Source: Chryseobacterium cheonjiense
GTDB taxonomy: Bacteria > Bacteroidota > Bacteroidia > Flavobacteriales > Weeksellaceae
Assembly (NCBI RefSeq): GCF_012927265.1
Contig: NZ_JABBGF010000001.1
Location: 1,300,502 to 1,364,501 of the forward strand
DNA length: 64,000 nucleotides
Reading direction: 5' to 3'
Part shown: positions 1-8,903 of the stretch, one piece after another
How positions within the stretch are numbered: position 1 is the stretch's first letter
How the letters are laid out: the number at the start of each line of letters is the position of its first letter
The notes under the pieces: model-generated
Database searches by the model: none
Told to the model about the DNA's origin: nothing
The model's input: only the letters and a program-made list of their open reading frames with translations
Translations under genes and position numbers: made by a program

Positions 1-1
1 G

Positions 2-70
2 TATGACCGATCATTTGATGATTTCAAAAAAATCATTTATGTACAGTATAAGAATTATTATGAACAATAA
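2..70 (+). CDS. C-terminal fragment of an upstream gene (partial)
   Basis: An open frame enters the window and stops at 68-70 after about 22 residues rich in Lys, Tyr and Asp (it ends YKNYYEQ). The next gene's likely ATG at 60 overlaps this stop by a few bases, a spacing typical of genes inside a polysaccharide operon. The fragment is too short to assign a family. It may be the tail of a glycosyltransferase or methyltransferase, but that is only inferred from the neighbourhood. Confidence 0.35.
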   Translation, partial: YDRSFDDFKKIIYVQYKNYYEQ

Positions 71-690
71 GCAGATCCTCAATCTTAATCTTATTCAAAA
101 AATTGGAGAGAAAAGCTTTGAATTTATGAAAGCACGAAAAATGATCAAGCGGTCAGTAGCCGATACATTTGGAATAAAAACTACCTGTGATTCAGATACT
201 GCAAAATACCTGCATTATTTTTATTCGCTTAACGAAAGGGAAGTACCGGAGTGCTGCAAAGATTTTATTAAAGAAAATATACCTGAATACAAACAGATAA
301 AAATAACGGAGCAGATTAAAGAATTGAAAATGCAGCCCGAACAAAGAATATCTTTTTTAAAAAACACATTTATATATATCAAAGGCATTTTCTCCGGGAA
401 AGAATTTGTCATGTCTGTTAACGGTGTTAAGGGTACTGCAGGATCCGCAGTAATTTCAGAAACAGCAAATCTTAATGTTTTACAGGATCACGTAGTACCT
501 GCCAACCGTACAGCCAACACCCAGAATATATCAGTATTTCCATTTGTTACCTGGGAGGCGGGCGAAAATAATCAAAATAAAAAACTGCCGGATCGGGAGC
601 AACTCTGGAAAATAGATTCGTCGCTGCAAAATCCAATTTGAAAAAGTATCATCGCAGGTGTTCCTGCTAAATTAATAATAAAGAACAATT
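60..690 (+). pseudogene. Disrupted hexapeptide-repeat acetyltransferase (serine-acetyltransferase-like)
   Basis: An open frame runs to a stop at 639-641, but its second half is recognisable only when three frames are joined. The first frame carries AVISETANLNVLQ (about 450-485). The +1 frame carries RAKIIKIKNCRIGSNS (about 555-605). The next frame carries ATLENRFVAAKS (about 600-635). After the stop, the original frame carries SIIAGVPAKLI (645-677), the classic end of left-handed beta-helix O-acetyltransferases. The order matches that family: IS-ETA, RAKI-NC-IG, then AGVPAKLI. The N-terminal 110 residues are not recognised. The reading is a remnant of a sugar or serine O-acetyltransferase of a polysaccharide locus, broken by several small indels. 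Sequencing error is an alternative, but adjacent genes are damaged too. Confidence 0.6.
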
Positions 691-1881
691 ATGAAAACGA
701 ATCAAACTATATTGGCGAGCTGCTATGCTATAAATCCTTATGAAGGATCACAAGATGAGATGGGTTGGAATTTTGTATGTCAGATTGCAAGATTCAGGAA
801 AGTGATCGCCGTTACAAGAGAAAATAACAGGACTTCTATTGAAAAATATATAGCGGAACATCCTGACAGTATTTACAGAAATATTTCTTTTCTCTATTTC
901 GATCTTCCTCATTGGATGAGGTTCTGGAAAAAAGGTCGTAGAGGAGCCTTGCTGTACTACTATCTCTGGCAGAAAGGTATTGTTTCATTTATTAAAAAAC
1001 AAAAACTGGAATTTGATATTACCCACAATGTAAATTTTCATGATGACCGTACTCCAAGCTTTCTGTGGAAGTTCCATAAGCCAATGGTTTGGGGACCTGT
1101 GGAACCTCATTCGCTGATCCCGGAACAATATTTAAATATGTATTCAAAAACATATTTTTTACAAGACCGGTTTATGTGGATGATGAAAAACCTTTTCCGA
1201 AAGTTTTCATGTTCATTAAAAAAGACTGTCAAGCATTCCGAAAATACCTGGTACCTGAATACAGTCGTTCCCGAAAAGCTCGAGTTCACTGAAGATCTTT
1301 ATCCATCCGCAAATGCCGAAGATTTTAAGCAACACCTGGAGGTTAATCCCAAATCTGGCTTTACGGCAATAAGTGTGGGAAGATTTGTTCCTTTAAAAGC
1401 TTTTGATTTAACGATACGGTCATTCATCGGATTTATCAATTATCTGCCGGAAAAAGATAAGGCCCAATGCAGACTTATACTTGTAGGAACAGTAAAGCAA
1501 AAAGCACTCTACGAAAACCTTATCCGCCAAAACGGGATGAATGATTTTATAGAAATTATAGACTGGATCGAGCGTAAAGAACTCATAAAACTGTATGAAA
1601 GTGCTTCTGTATTCCTTTTTCCTTCCCATGAAGGAGCAGGAATGGTAGTTCCCGAAGCACTGAGTTTCGGATTACCCGTGATAAGCCTTCAAAATGACGG
1701 CTCCGGAAAATTTATAAATAACAGTTGTGGGGTTTTGGTTCCTCAGCAGAATTATAAAAAGACAATAGAAGAACTGAGCCTCACTTTGGTAAGACTGTTT
1801 CTGGATCAGCCTCTCAGAAAAAAATTAAGTCTGGGAGCCAGGAAACAATACGTTGAAAAGTTCTCCCTGAATAAAAAGTAG
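691..1881 (+). CDS. Glycosyltransferase family 4 (GT-B)
   Basis: A 396-residue cytoplasmic glycosyltransferase, probably adding a sugar to a lipid-linked polysaccharide repeat unit. The C-terminal GT1/GT4 nucleotide-sugar domain is clear: a VGRFVPLKAFD motif near residue 230 and an EGAGMVVPEALSFGLPV block near 315-330 with the conserved Glu pair. The N-terminal half has the divergent acceptor-binding region typical of this family. The stop at 1879-1881 follows an A-run. In the +2 frame the sequence continues VEHLNEIRTVYD up to the next gene, which resembles the missing final helix, so the gene may have lost about ten residues to a frameshift. The catalytic core is intact and the protein may still work. 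Donor and acceptor cannot be told from sequence. Confidence 0.8.
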   Translation: MKTNQTILASCYAINPYEGSQDEMGWNFVCQIARFRKVIAVTRENNRTSIEKYIAEHPDSIYRNISFLYFDLPHWMRFWKKGRRGALLYYYLWQKGIVSFIKKQKLEFDITHNVNFHDDRTPSFLWKFHKPMVWGPVEPHSLIPEQYLNMYSKTYFLQDRFMWMMKNLFRKFSCSLKKTVKHSENTWYLNTVVPEKLEFTEDLYPSANAEDFKQHLEVNPKSGFTAISVGRFVPLKAFDLTIRSFIGFINYLPEKDKAQCRLILVGTVKQKALYENLIRQNGMNDFIEIIDWIERKELIKLYESASVFLFPSHEGAGMVVPEALSFGLPVISLQNDGSGKFINNSCGVLVPQQNYKKTIEELSLTLVRLFLDQPLRKKLSLGARKQYVEKFSLNKK

Positions 1882-1913
1882 AACATCTTAATGAAATTAG
1901 AACCGTATATGAC

Positions 1914-2996
1914 ATGAGCAGAATTATAGCCATCCATTTACTAAACGACTATAGCGGAAGTCCGAAGGTATTAATGCAGCTTTTAAAAACCTGGACAAGA
2001 AAAAATATAGAAGCTCACTTATTTACTTCCGGCGGGACCAGAGGCTTTTTATCAGATTTGCCTGAAGTAACCCGTCATCCTATTTGGTACCGGTTTTCTC
2101 AGAACCCGCTGATAAAAGGATGTAATTTTTTTATCAGTTAGCTTTATCTTACGATCAGGCTTCTGTTTTTCTTGAGAAGGGAAGATACTATCTACATTAA
2201 TACCGTGCTTCCTTTTGGGGCAGCTGTCGCTGGCAAACTGAGGGGCTGTAAAATAATTTATCATATTCATGAAACTTCTCTAAAACCTGAAATTTTTAAA
2301 AAATTTTTATTCGGAATCGCAAGGTTAACAGCTTCAAAGGGAGTTTTTGTTTCAAATTATCTTATGGAAAAGGAACCGATTGTTAAAAATCAGGTACTTC
2401 TGTATAACTTTTTAGAACGCGAATTTGCCGAAAAGGCAGATCAGTCATACATGCATACAATGCAGGGGAAAACAGATCCTATTATTTTGATGATCTGTTC
2501 TCTGAAATCCTATAAGGGGGTCAACGAATTCGTAAAGCTGGCAGAAATAAACAGCACATATATTTTCAAACTTGTATTAAATGCTTCCCAGAAAGAAATT
2601 GATGCCTATTTTAAAAATAAAACGGTACCGGGTCATCTTAAAATGTATCCCGCACAGGAGGATATGCATTCTTTTTACCGTGAGGCAAGCATTATTGTCA
2701 ACCTGTCACGTCCGGAACAATGGGTTGAAGCTTTTGGGTTGACGATTCTGGAAGGAATGCGATATAGGCTTCCGGCAATAGTTCCTCCTGTTGGAGGAAT
2801 AACAGAATTGGTCAATGAAAATAAGAACGGTTTCCTTATCAATTCTGCAGATGTATATGAGCTGTCGGGAAAAATTCATTACCTGATGTGCAATGAGGAA
2901 ATATACCGGTCTTTCAGTGAGTCGGCATATCATAAGAGTCTGCTGTTTTCAGAATCTTATTTTGAAGAAACCTGTATACGGATGATTTCCAATTAA
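1914..2996 (+). pseudogene. Glycosyltransferase family 4 interrupted by one stop codon
   Basis: Two open segments, 1914-2138 and 2142-2996, lie in the same frame and are separated only by the TAG at 2139-2141. The join reads FFIS-stop-LYLTIRLLFF, where a Gln codon (CAG) would restore one continuous protein of about 360 residues. The N-terminal part has the start of a GT-B fold (IAIHLLNDYSGSPKVL). The C-terminal part has EAFGLTILEGMRYRLP and PPVGGITELVNENKNGFLI, the GT4 donor-binding block. A shorter protein could restart at 2172, but it would lack the whole first Rossmann strand set. It is read as a recent nonsense mutant of a polysaccharide glycosyltransferase. A gene caller would list two separate genes here. 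Confidence 0.7.
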
Positions 2997-3316
2997 TGAT
3001 TTTTTTTCCGGAATTTGGAATCTTGGATTTTAGTTTATTTATATAAAATACTGTAAGTCAGTTAATTGAATATTTAATTTAATTTGGAATATAATTAGTA
3101 CTTCTCTTGTAAGAAATAACAGTATGAAACTGAAGCAAAGATTGAATAAGTTGATTATCTGGAATATAATTTAAAAAAAATGTAATCTTTATTATTTGTC
3201 CTGAAGAAATCAATACAATAAACAGGCATTAAACCTGAGTATATATTGAATCCTTATAGTACGGAAAAGCTATAATAAGTTACAGCCTAAAATACACAAT
3301 GATGAATTTAATTTTC
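2997..3316. other. AT-rich spacer, nothing recognised
   Basis: About 320 bases between the broken glycosyltransferase and the structured element at 3317. No open frame of convincing quality, no tRNA-like fold and no clear promoter were seen. Confidence 0.5.
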
Positions 3317-3379
3317 CCGAGGATCCCCATCTGTACAACAGATACACGAAATACAGTGCAATGTGGTGCAGATCCTCGG
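3317..3379 (+). other. Compact multi-hairpin element of unknown role
   Basis: A perfect 9-bp outer stem (CCGAGGATC at 3317-3325 with GATCCTCGG at 3371-3379) encloses two small hairpins: ATCTG/CAGAT, and TGCA/TGCA flanking ATGTGG. A T-rich stretch follows. The element is more GC-rich than the surrounding spacer. It could be a small structured RNA, a terminator-like fold or a recombination-site relic. No known RNA family is recognised. Confidence 0.35.
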
Positions 3380-3436
3380 TTTTATATTAAATTTTATAAG
3401 TTAAAATAGTAGTTTTTCATGTTATAAGTTTTTGAT

Positions 3437-3463
3437 AATGCTCCGAAGTTTCTTCGGAGCATT
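3437..3463 (-). terminator. Perfect 12-bp hairpin, likely terminator
   Basis: AATGCTCCGAAG (3437-3448), loop TTT, CTTCGGAGCATT (3452-3463). It sits a few bases past the stop of the small minus-strand gene at 3468. The flanks are AT-rich on both sides, so it may work in both directions. Confidence 0.65.
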
Positions 3464-3467
3464 TATT

Positions 3468-3689
3468 TTAAAAATTAACCCTTATATCGGCAGGTTTTTT
3501 CATTCTTATGGTAACCTTTACGGGATTATCGGTGATTTCATACTCTGCGTCTTCATAAATTTCGTCATCTTTTCTTTCCTGTACCCTTATTTCCCCGAAT
3601 CCGATTTCGTCTTTTGAGATCTCAATCACAAAATCATTTGTTTTTTCATCTTCTTTAAAATGTTCTTTTTTAAAATCAATAAACTGCAT
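3468..3689 (-). CDS. Small acidic hypothetical protein
   Basis: A 73-residue protein starting at MQFIDFKKEHF. The frame is open 12 codons further upstream, but this ATG gives a compact protein and the upstream extension looks random. It is highly charged (many Glu, Asp and Lys), with alternating hydrophobic residues in its second half (EITDNPVKVTIRMKKP) suggesting a small beta-rich fold. There is no signal peptide and no membrane segment. A strong hairpin lies right behind the stop, which supports a real transcription unit. Family and function are not recognised. Confidence 0.55.
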   Translation of the reverse strand: MQFIDFKKEHFKEDEKTNDFVIEISKDEIGFGEIRVQERKDDEIYEDAEYEITDNPVKVTIRMKKPADIRVNF

Positions 3690-3804
3690 AATATATTGTA
3701 TTTGGTTTGTTTTTAGATTGAGCAAATTGTGTGCAAATGGCGATGAATAAAATTATTCGGAATATACACAGTGATTTTTTTCTAATTAATTCCCTGTCTC
3801 AGAT

Positions 3805-4650
3805 TTAATGCAGGTACGAAAAACCAATAAAATAATGTTTTTCTGCATGGTGCTGCAATCCATAATTAAGTCCCGCATCAACTTTGAAATTTTTTGCTAC
3901 CTCCATCTGGACTGCAGCATTAATATAGTTGGCAAACTGATGTGCTTTAAAGTCATATGTATAATACGTTTCTGCAATGCCGTCAATATTTTTTGTTAGC
4001 GGATGGCTAATGGTAAGGGTTTGTAGAAGTTCGGTATGCATTTCCGGCAGGTCCTGATCCTTCAAACGATCTACTTCTACCTGAAATCCTAAATTCCACT
4101 CTCCTGCAAATTTATAAAGCATAGGCACGATTAAACCGTACTCAAACCGGCTTTCATCATCATACTGCGATGATGGAATTTTAGCATAGGGCAGTACCGC
4201 CATTACAAAATTACCTTTATCATTTCCTGTGATATTCTGTTTTATGCGGAAGGTGATGTCTCCAAAACCATGTGTCTTCGAGATATTGCCGGAACTTTTT
4301 TCAGTTTCTTTCTGTAATCCATAACTTTGAAAACCTATTTGTATGGCCGTAGAACCTGTAATTCCTATCTTTACATTAGCCTGATTGATCAGTATGGTCT
4401 GCGTTTTATTTAATTCAGACTCTTCTCTTTTAAGCCTTACTGCATCTGTCTCATATTGAATGTGACCTGCATCTACTGTATAAGGTGATTCGGTGACATC
4501 CGGACGGTCGGTATTCATTTCCCGCATAAGCGCTTTCGGAACAGGGTTAAATAATGAGTATTTTTTTTCATTCTCCTGTTGTGCACCGCAGGCGAAAGAA
4601 AATAAGAATGCAGATAAAACCAATATCCGGAAGCTGTGATTGTAAGTCAT
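3805..4650 (-). CDS. Outer-membrane transporter-like beta-barrel (phenol-degradation MetA-pathway family)
   Basis: A 281-residue secreted protein with an N-terminal signal segment (about residues 1-23, SFACGAQQ), followed by the family signature TDRPDVTESPYTVDAGHIQYET-like block near 47-68. The rest is alternating beta-strand pattern ending in the aromatic/His strand FIGFSYLH, as in small outer-membrane barrels. The family (PF13557-like) is annotated as a putative outer-membrane transporter of the meta-pathway of phenol degradation, but the substrate is usually unknown, and nothing nearby suggests aromatic degradation. The gene is monocistronic and divergent from the DUF1826 gene. The Cys before GAQQ is not in a canonical lipobox, so lipidation is doubtful. 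Confidence 0.7.
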   Translation of the reverse strand: MTYNHSFRILVLSAFLFSFACGAQQENEKKYSLFNPVPKALMREMNTDRPDVTESPYTVDAGHIQYETDAVRLKREESELNKTQTILINQANVKIGITGSTAIQIGFQSYGLQKETEKSSGNISKTHGFGDITFRIKQNITGNDKGNFVMAVLPYAKIPSSQYDDESRFEYGLIVPMLYKFAGEWNLGFQVEVDRLKDQDLPEMHTELLQTLTISHPLTKNIDGIAETYYTYDFKAHQFANYINAAVQMEVAKNFKVDAGLNYGLQHHAEKHYFIGFSYLH

Positions 4651-4752
4651 CGTTTTTTAAAGACTATTGCAAATTGCATACTAATTATTACCATTACCCT
4701 GAGATGTGGTATAAATGATTGCAGAGGCAAATTAAACCATCGGAAGAATATA

Positions 4753-4783
4753 TTGTTAAGTGTACTTAAAATACCTATTTTTG
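4753..4783 (+). promoter_or_regulatory. Flavobacterial-type promoter for the DUF1826 gene
   Basis: TTG at 4753-4755 and TATTTTTG (TAnnTTTG type) at 4776-4783, separated by 20 bases. It lies 26 bases upstream of the ATG at 4810. Match and spacing fit the Bacteroidota housekeeping promoter. Confidence 0.6.
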
Positions 4784-4809
4784 CATATGGTTAAAATGTA
4801 CGTTTATTC

Positions 4810-5505
4810 ATGAATACTCTGTCTGAAAACTACCATATCGGAATGGTCTCTTCATTTCCTGAGCTTGTGAACACAGAATTTCAGGGGAATTTGAATGCTC
4901 TCTGCTGGAAGAGAAAATTAAACGGAGATTTTCACGAGATTGTATCTAAACTTACGCTTAAAGACAATATCACAGAAGTTTCTGTAAATGATCTTTTGGC
5001 CCTTAATCTGTCTGAAAAAGGACATGTAGCGCGGGAAATGATCATCCTCGATATGAAAATGCTGTCAGAGTTCGGGGCAGCACCTTGCCTTAATTTATTA
5101 AAAAACTATGAACGCGACGAAGAATTCGACTTTATTTCTACCGATGTTTATTCATATCATGCAGATCGTTCCCCTATAGAAACCTCAACTTTTTTGTGCA
5201 CCTATTACGGTGCAGCCAGTGAGCTTGTATCTAATGACCAGTGTGTTCAGAAAATTCTCATTCCTGAAATTCGTGAAAAGCTTAAAAAACTATATGATGG
5301 CCCTGATACAGAATTTGAATCTTTCCTGAGAGACAACTATTTTGATCTTCATTATACCGCAGATGCAGAAGCAATACCTGTTAATTTAGGAAAAGGCAAT
5401 CTCTGGAGATTGGCAGTAGAGCATCCGGGACAGAAAGTTTTGCCCTGTATTCATCGGGCTCCGCACGAAAAAGAATGGGAGTACAGACTTCTGTTGATTT
5501 GTTAA
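4810..5505 (+). CDS. DUF1826 domain protein
   Basis: A 231-residue soluble protein resembling DUF1826 along its whole length. The conserved features are the HADRSP / FLCTYYGAASELVSNDQ region near residues 120-145 and the C-terminal PCIHRAPHEKEWEYRLLL block. There is no signal peptide. In other bacteria DUF1826 genes often sit next to CobW-type GTPases and are suspected to take part in metal homeostasis; no such neighbour is present here, so function stays open. His, Cys and Asp residues in the two conserved blocks could bind a metal (inference). It is a single gene with its own promoter. Confidence 0.6.
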   Translation: MNTLSENYHIGMVSSFPELVNTEFQGNLNALCWKRKLNGDFHEIVSKLTLKDNITEVSVNDLLALNLSEKGHVAREMIILDMKMLSEFGAAPCLNLLKNYERDEEFDFISTDVYSYHADRSPIETSTFLCTYYGAASELVSNDQCVQKILIPEIREKLKKLYDGPDTEFESFLRDNYFDLHYTADAEAIPVNLGKGNLWRLAVEHPGQKVLPCIHRAPHEKEWEYRLLLIC

Positions 5506-5566
5506 GAAGCGAAAGCATTTATTAAATTTAATCTGATTTCGGTTGCTCGTAACTACGCATCATAGG

Positions 5567-6094
5567 CTAAAAAAGTTTATTTACTACTTTACTGGTTTGC
5601 TCCATCGCTATTCCGAAAATAATATGAGAACCGAATTCCCAAACCCACCAGGACTTCGGCATTTCAGAAACTTTTCCCTGTAGTTTCAGGGATGGAACCG
5701 TAGAGCCATGGGTTAATGCCCACACTGCTGCTGCTGCTGCAATACCTTCACCAGCCTTAAAGAAGTTGCTTTTATTTACTAATGTCACATAACTTACACT
5801 GATCAAAGTACCCAAAGTATAATGGATTATTTTCATGGATTGCAATGTTTTAGCATACGAAAGCTCTTTATGGGTAATTTTATTATACACTTCCTTGGCT
5901 AAAACTGCCGGAGGCATATTTTCCGGCTGATGCGTTACGTCTGCTCCACGAAGTTTGAGATCATCATCATTAGGAGCAAATTGTTTTTCTCCGATCTTTT
6001 GCAAAGGCGGTTCTGCAAGAGTTTTTATGAATGACGCCACTAGTCCGACGGCAATTCCTTTTATAAAAGTTTTTGTTATGGTATTCATCGGCAT
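5567..6094 (-). CDS. YagU/DUF1440-like inner-membrane protein
   Basis: About 175 residues starting at MPMNTITKTF. The frame is open further upstream, but that extension would run through the strong hairpin at 6122-6156, so the internal ATG at 6094 (or 6088) is preferred. It has an N-terminal hydrophobic segment (IKGIAVGLVASFIKTLAEPP), a middle segment near 100-120 and a C-terminal WVWEFGSHIIFGIAMEQTSKVV block. Segment order and the ASFIKTLAE and FGHxxF-like motifs match Escherichia coli YagU (DUF1440), a membrane protein linked to acid resistance in that organism. The role here is unknown. A loop rich in Ala near residue 130 is notable. Confidence 0.65.
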   Translation of the reverse strand: MPMNTITKTFIKGIAVGLVASFIKTLAEPPLQKIGEKQFAPNDDDLKLRGADVTHQPENMPPAVLAKEVYNKITHKELSYAKTLQSMKIIHYTLGTLISVSYVTLVNKSNFFKAGEGIAAAAAVWALTHGSTVPSLKLQGKVSEMPKSWWVWEFGSHIIFGIAMEQTSKVVNKLF

Positions 6095-6121
6095 AATTTT
6101 AAATCGTTTTCCTGTGGATAG

Positions 6122-6156
6122 AAATTCGGGCGGCCGTTTCACGGCCGCCCGAATTT
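6122..6156 (-). terminator. Very strong GC-rich terminator hairpin
   Basis: A perfect 16-bp stem built on AATTCGGGCGGCCGT with loop TTC (5' arm 6122-6137, 3' arm 6141-6156). It lies about 25 bases beyond the stop of the DJ-1/PfpI gene on the minus strand. It argues against the longer start of the YagU-like gene. Confidence 0.75.
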
Positions 6157-6180
6157 TATATTATTAAAAAGTCAAAAAAT

Positions 6181-6861
6181 TTATTTCTTCAGAACGGACA
6201 TTAATTTCTCTGCGGCACCTTCTGACGAAGCGGGATTTTGTCCCGTAATCAGAAGGCCGTCCTGTACAACATGTACTCCCCAATTATCAGTCTTCGTATA
6301 TTTTCCGCCGGATTTTTTAAGCTCATCTTCAACAAGAAAAGGTACAACGTCCGTTAACTGTACAGCTTCCTCCTCGGTATTCGAAAATCCGGTAACATTT
6401 TTATCCTTAACAAATGGCTCGCCGTTTTCGAGCATTATATTTTTAAAAACTCCGGGAGCGTGACACACTGCTGCTACCGGCTTTTCATTATTATAAAAAT
6501 CAAGAATCAATTGCTGAGAATCTTTATCGTAAGCAAGGTCCCATAGCGGGCCGTGGCCTCCCGGATAGAAAACGGCGTCAAAATCAGCAGCTTTCTGCTC
6601 ACTAAGTTTCTCCGTATTGGCGATGATGTTTTGTACTTCTTCATCCTGATAATAACGTTTTGTAGCAGGTGTCTGCGCATCCGGATCTTCACTTTTAGGA
6701 TCAATAGGAGCCTGTCCGCCTTTTGGCGTTGCTACCGTAATATCAAAGCCCGCATCTTTTAATAAATAATAAGGCGCTGCAAATTCTTCTACCCAAAATC
6801 CTGTTTTTTTACCTGTACTTCCCAATTCGTCATGGGAGGTAACTACGAATAGTACTTTCAT
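6181..6861 (-). CDS. DJ-1/PfpI family protein (Hsp31-like, class I glutamine amidotransferase fold)
   Basis: A 226-residue cytosolic protein. The nucleophile elbow AAVCHAPG places Cys133 with His134 next to it. FYPGGHGPLWDL (about 98-109) and GFWVEEF with Glu25/26 complete the features of the Hsp31/YajL-like branch, whose members act as chaperones, glyoxalases or deglycases on methylglyoxal-modified molecules. Length and motif order fit the single-domain family that keeps the VTSHDELGSTGKKTGFW start. It has its own terminator and appears monocistronic. Exact activity (glyoxalase III versus deglycase) cannot be fixed from sequence. Confidence 0.8.
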   Translation of the reverse strand: MKVLFVVTSHDELGSTGKKTGFWVEEFAAPYYLLKDAGFDITVATPKGGQAPIDPKSEDPDAQTPATKRYYQDEEVQNIIANTEKLSEQKAADFDAVFYPGGHGPLWDLAYDKDSQQLILDFYNNEKPVAAVCHAPGVFKNIMLENGEPFVKDKNVTGFSNTEEEAVQLTDVVPFLVEDELKKSGGKYTKTDNWGVHVVQDGLLITGQNPASSEGAAEKLMSVLKK

Positions 6862-7060
6862 TGTATTTATTTTTTATGTAATTGTTTTCTTGAAAAATTT
6901 TTCAGTTAAAGATAATGTTCAGAGCATATTACTGTACAACTTTGTTGCCAATAAAGGTTAGATTCATATAAATGTGGTATGCGGTAAATAGATAAATAAA
7001 ATGGAAATATTTTGAAATAATCATTTCATTACTTCATAATCTGAAAACTTTATGAATTAT

Positions 7061-8785
7061 TTAAGAAACTATTTTATCAGCAATAGTATCGGCTTTTAAG
7101 CAAGTGGCCACTCTTTTTCCTGCGGTATCACAAAAATCGAGACCGGAATAATCGGGATTGAGGCCTGCAATATATGGAACAGCCATAATAAAGAGATTTT
7201 CCGTAGCTTTTCCGTAGTAATCCAGTGCCTGAAAATAATCATTGATATTCAATCCGTCAACACGCAGATAATAATTCTCAGAATCTGTTTTGAGAATTTT
7301 TCTGTTATCTTTCTCAAACTGCATTTTACCCACATTTGTATCTTTAAATTTAAGATATCCGGAGCTGATGAGTCCTTCTTCCCTTAACGTCCTGAAAGGA
7401 ATGTCATTAAACTGTACCGGCTGCTGCCCGATGGCATCAATATACATTTGGTAATGATCAGATTTTTTATCTCCGGTATGATGATCGGTATAATGATAGA
7501 CCGCTCCTTCTTCCTGATGAGGTTCTACGTAGCTTTCATCATCAACACTTATCAGATTAATAAGTCCCTGATTATACAAAGCAATAATTTCCCTGTACGA
7601 AGATTGAGGAAGTGAAGCAATAATTACGGAGATAAGCGGAAGTAAAGTTTTTTTCATCCTCATCATATCTTCTGCCGAAAAATGCTTGGCCGGATAATTA
7701 ATCGCATAGCTGAATGCCGAAAGCGTCTCTTTCCATGCAATGGTTTGGTGTCTCTCAATTGATTTCTGTGCTTCCTCATACTCAGCTTTAAAAAGTTCAA
7801 AACTATCCAGCTCTTCCCGTATACTGAGCATTTTTTCTACAAATTGCTCAATGGTGAGATCTTTAATTTCATTGTAAAATTTTTCATTTTTTTTACGTAG
7901 CGGCTGCTTGAAGTTGCGTTCAAACACATAATTCAGGTCTATAAAACCACCATTTTTCTCCTTATATTCGTAGATTTCTTCCTGCGACATGATCCAACCT
8001 TCAGAAAAGGCGCTTCCTTCAGAATGGAATCGCAATGCCGGCAGATAGCCTCTTTTTGAAAATAAAGTGAGTGAAAATTTACTACTGTTTTCATTTAATT
8101 GATAGACTATTTCGCCATTCTTCTCACTGAATGTCCCGTTAAGCCGTGCCAGTGTTTTAATGGCATCAACAGCGGTGAGAGAAGTTCCACGTATAGCAAC
8201 CGGGAAATTGGTAGGCGCAGAGAATTTTGATGGTGGATAGGGTGAATCGTACCAGCCTTTTATATGCTCTTCATGTTTTATAGGCCAGTGATGCCCGGTG
8301 CATAGTATTGCTGCTGAACACTCATACTGCCCGCTTTCTGTAATTATTTCAAAAAAGCCATTCTTCTTTCGAATATCCGTAACTTTTGTTTCCGTGAAAA
8401 CTTTTACAGCAACCCCTGATTTTCTGGCGGTATTCAAAAGTATTTTGAATTGCTCTTCAAGATAATCACCCAAGATAAGCCTGGGGATTACTTTGTATTC
8501 CTTGATATCACGATAATCGGAGAAATCAGGATGATGAGGGTAGGGCTTTCTGTGAATAAAGGATGAAAAAGTTTCCGGCAATTCGGGAAGCTCATTGGCA
8601 GAAACGTTGGCAACATGCTCTTTGGCCGCACCTTCACGGCTATAAGGCATTCCTGCGCCAATTCTTGTACTTTTTTCAAAGATATATAATGTCCGCGGAT
8701 ATACGTTTTCGGAGATGAGATGCTTCACTACAAATAATGCAGCCGGCCCGCCTCCGACAATACCAATACTGTCGATTTTTTCCAT
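7061..8785 (-). CDS. FAD/NAD(P)-binding protein of the NAD_binding_9 family
   Basis: A 574-residue flavoprotein. The N-terminus has the dinucleotide-binding motif GIVGGGPAA (residues 8-16), followed by the family pattern IFEKSTRIGAGMPYS and HVANVSANELPELP near 38-70. A second binding region contains CTGHHWP near 165. The C-terminus ends with the LFIMAVPYIAGLNPDYSGLDFCDTAGKRVA block typical of the PF13454 group. Members are uncharacterised oxidoreductases, sometimes linked to siderophore or aromatic hydroxylation. No partner is evident here. The gene stands alone, with a palindrome 119-134 bases upstream of its start. Confidence 0.7.
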   Translation of the reverse strand: MEKIDSIGIVGGGPAALFVVKHLISENVYPRTLYIFEKSTRIGAGMPYSREGAAKEHVANVSANELPELPETFSSFIHRKPYPHHPDFSDYRDIKEYKVIPRLILGDYLEEQFKILLNTARKSGVAVKVFTETKVTDIRKKNGFFEIITESGQYECSAAILCTGHHWPIKHEEHIKGWYDSPYPPSKFSAPTNFPVAIRGTSLTAVDAIKTLARLNGTFSEKNGEIVYQLNENSSKFSLTLFSKRGYLPALRFHSEGSAFSEGWIMSQEEIYEYKEKNGGFIDLNYVFERNFKQPLRKKNEKFYNEIKDLTIEQFVEKMLSIREELDSFELFKAEYEEAQKSIERHQTIAWKETLSAFSYAINYPAKHFSAEDMMRMKKTLLPLISVIIASLPQSSYREIIALYNQGLINLISVDDESYVEPHQEEGAVYHYTDHHTGDKKSDHYQMYIDAIGQQPVQFNDIPFRTLREEGLISSGYLKFKDTNVGKMQFEKDNRKILKTDSENYYLRVDGLNINDYFQALDYYGKATENLFIMAVPYIAGLNPDYSGLDFCDTAGKRVATCLKADTIADKIVS

Positions 8786-8903
8786 ATCTATACTTCTGTT
8801 TTGCAGTAATTTTGATTATAAAAAAGACTGTTCAATAGTAAACACTAATTGAACCTGTTTTTTTATTTGCAGTCATGTTGGAGTATTCAAAGCGTATGCC
8901 ACG

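Noticed and set aside
3317..3379. Integron attC site
   Set aside because: No core-site sequence, no cassette-like gene next to it and no integrase in the window; the fold alone is not enough.
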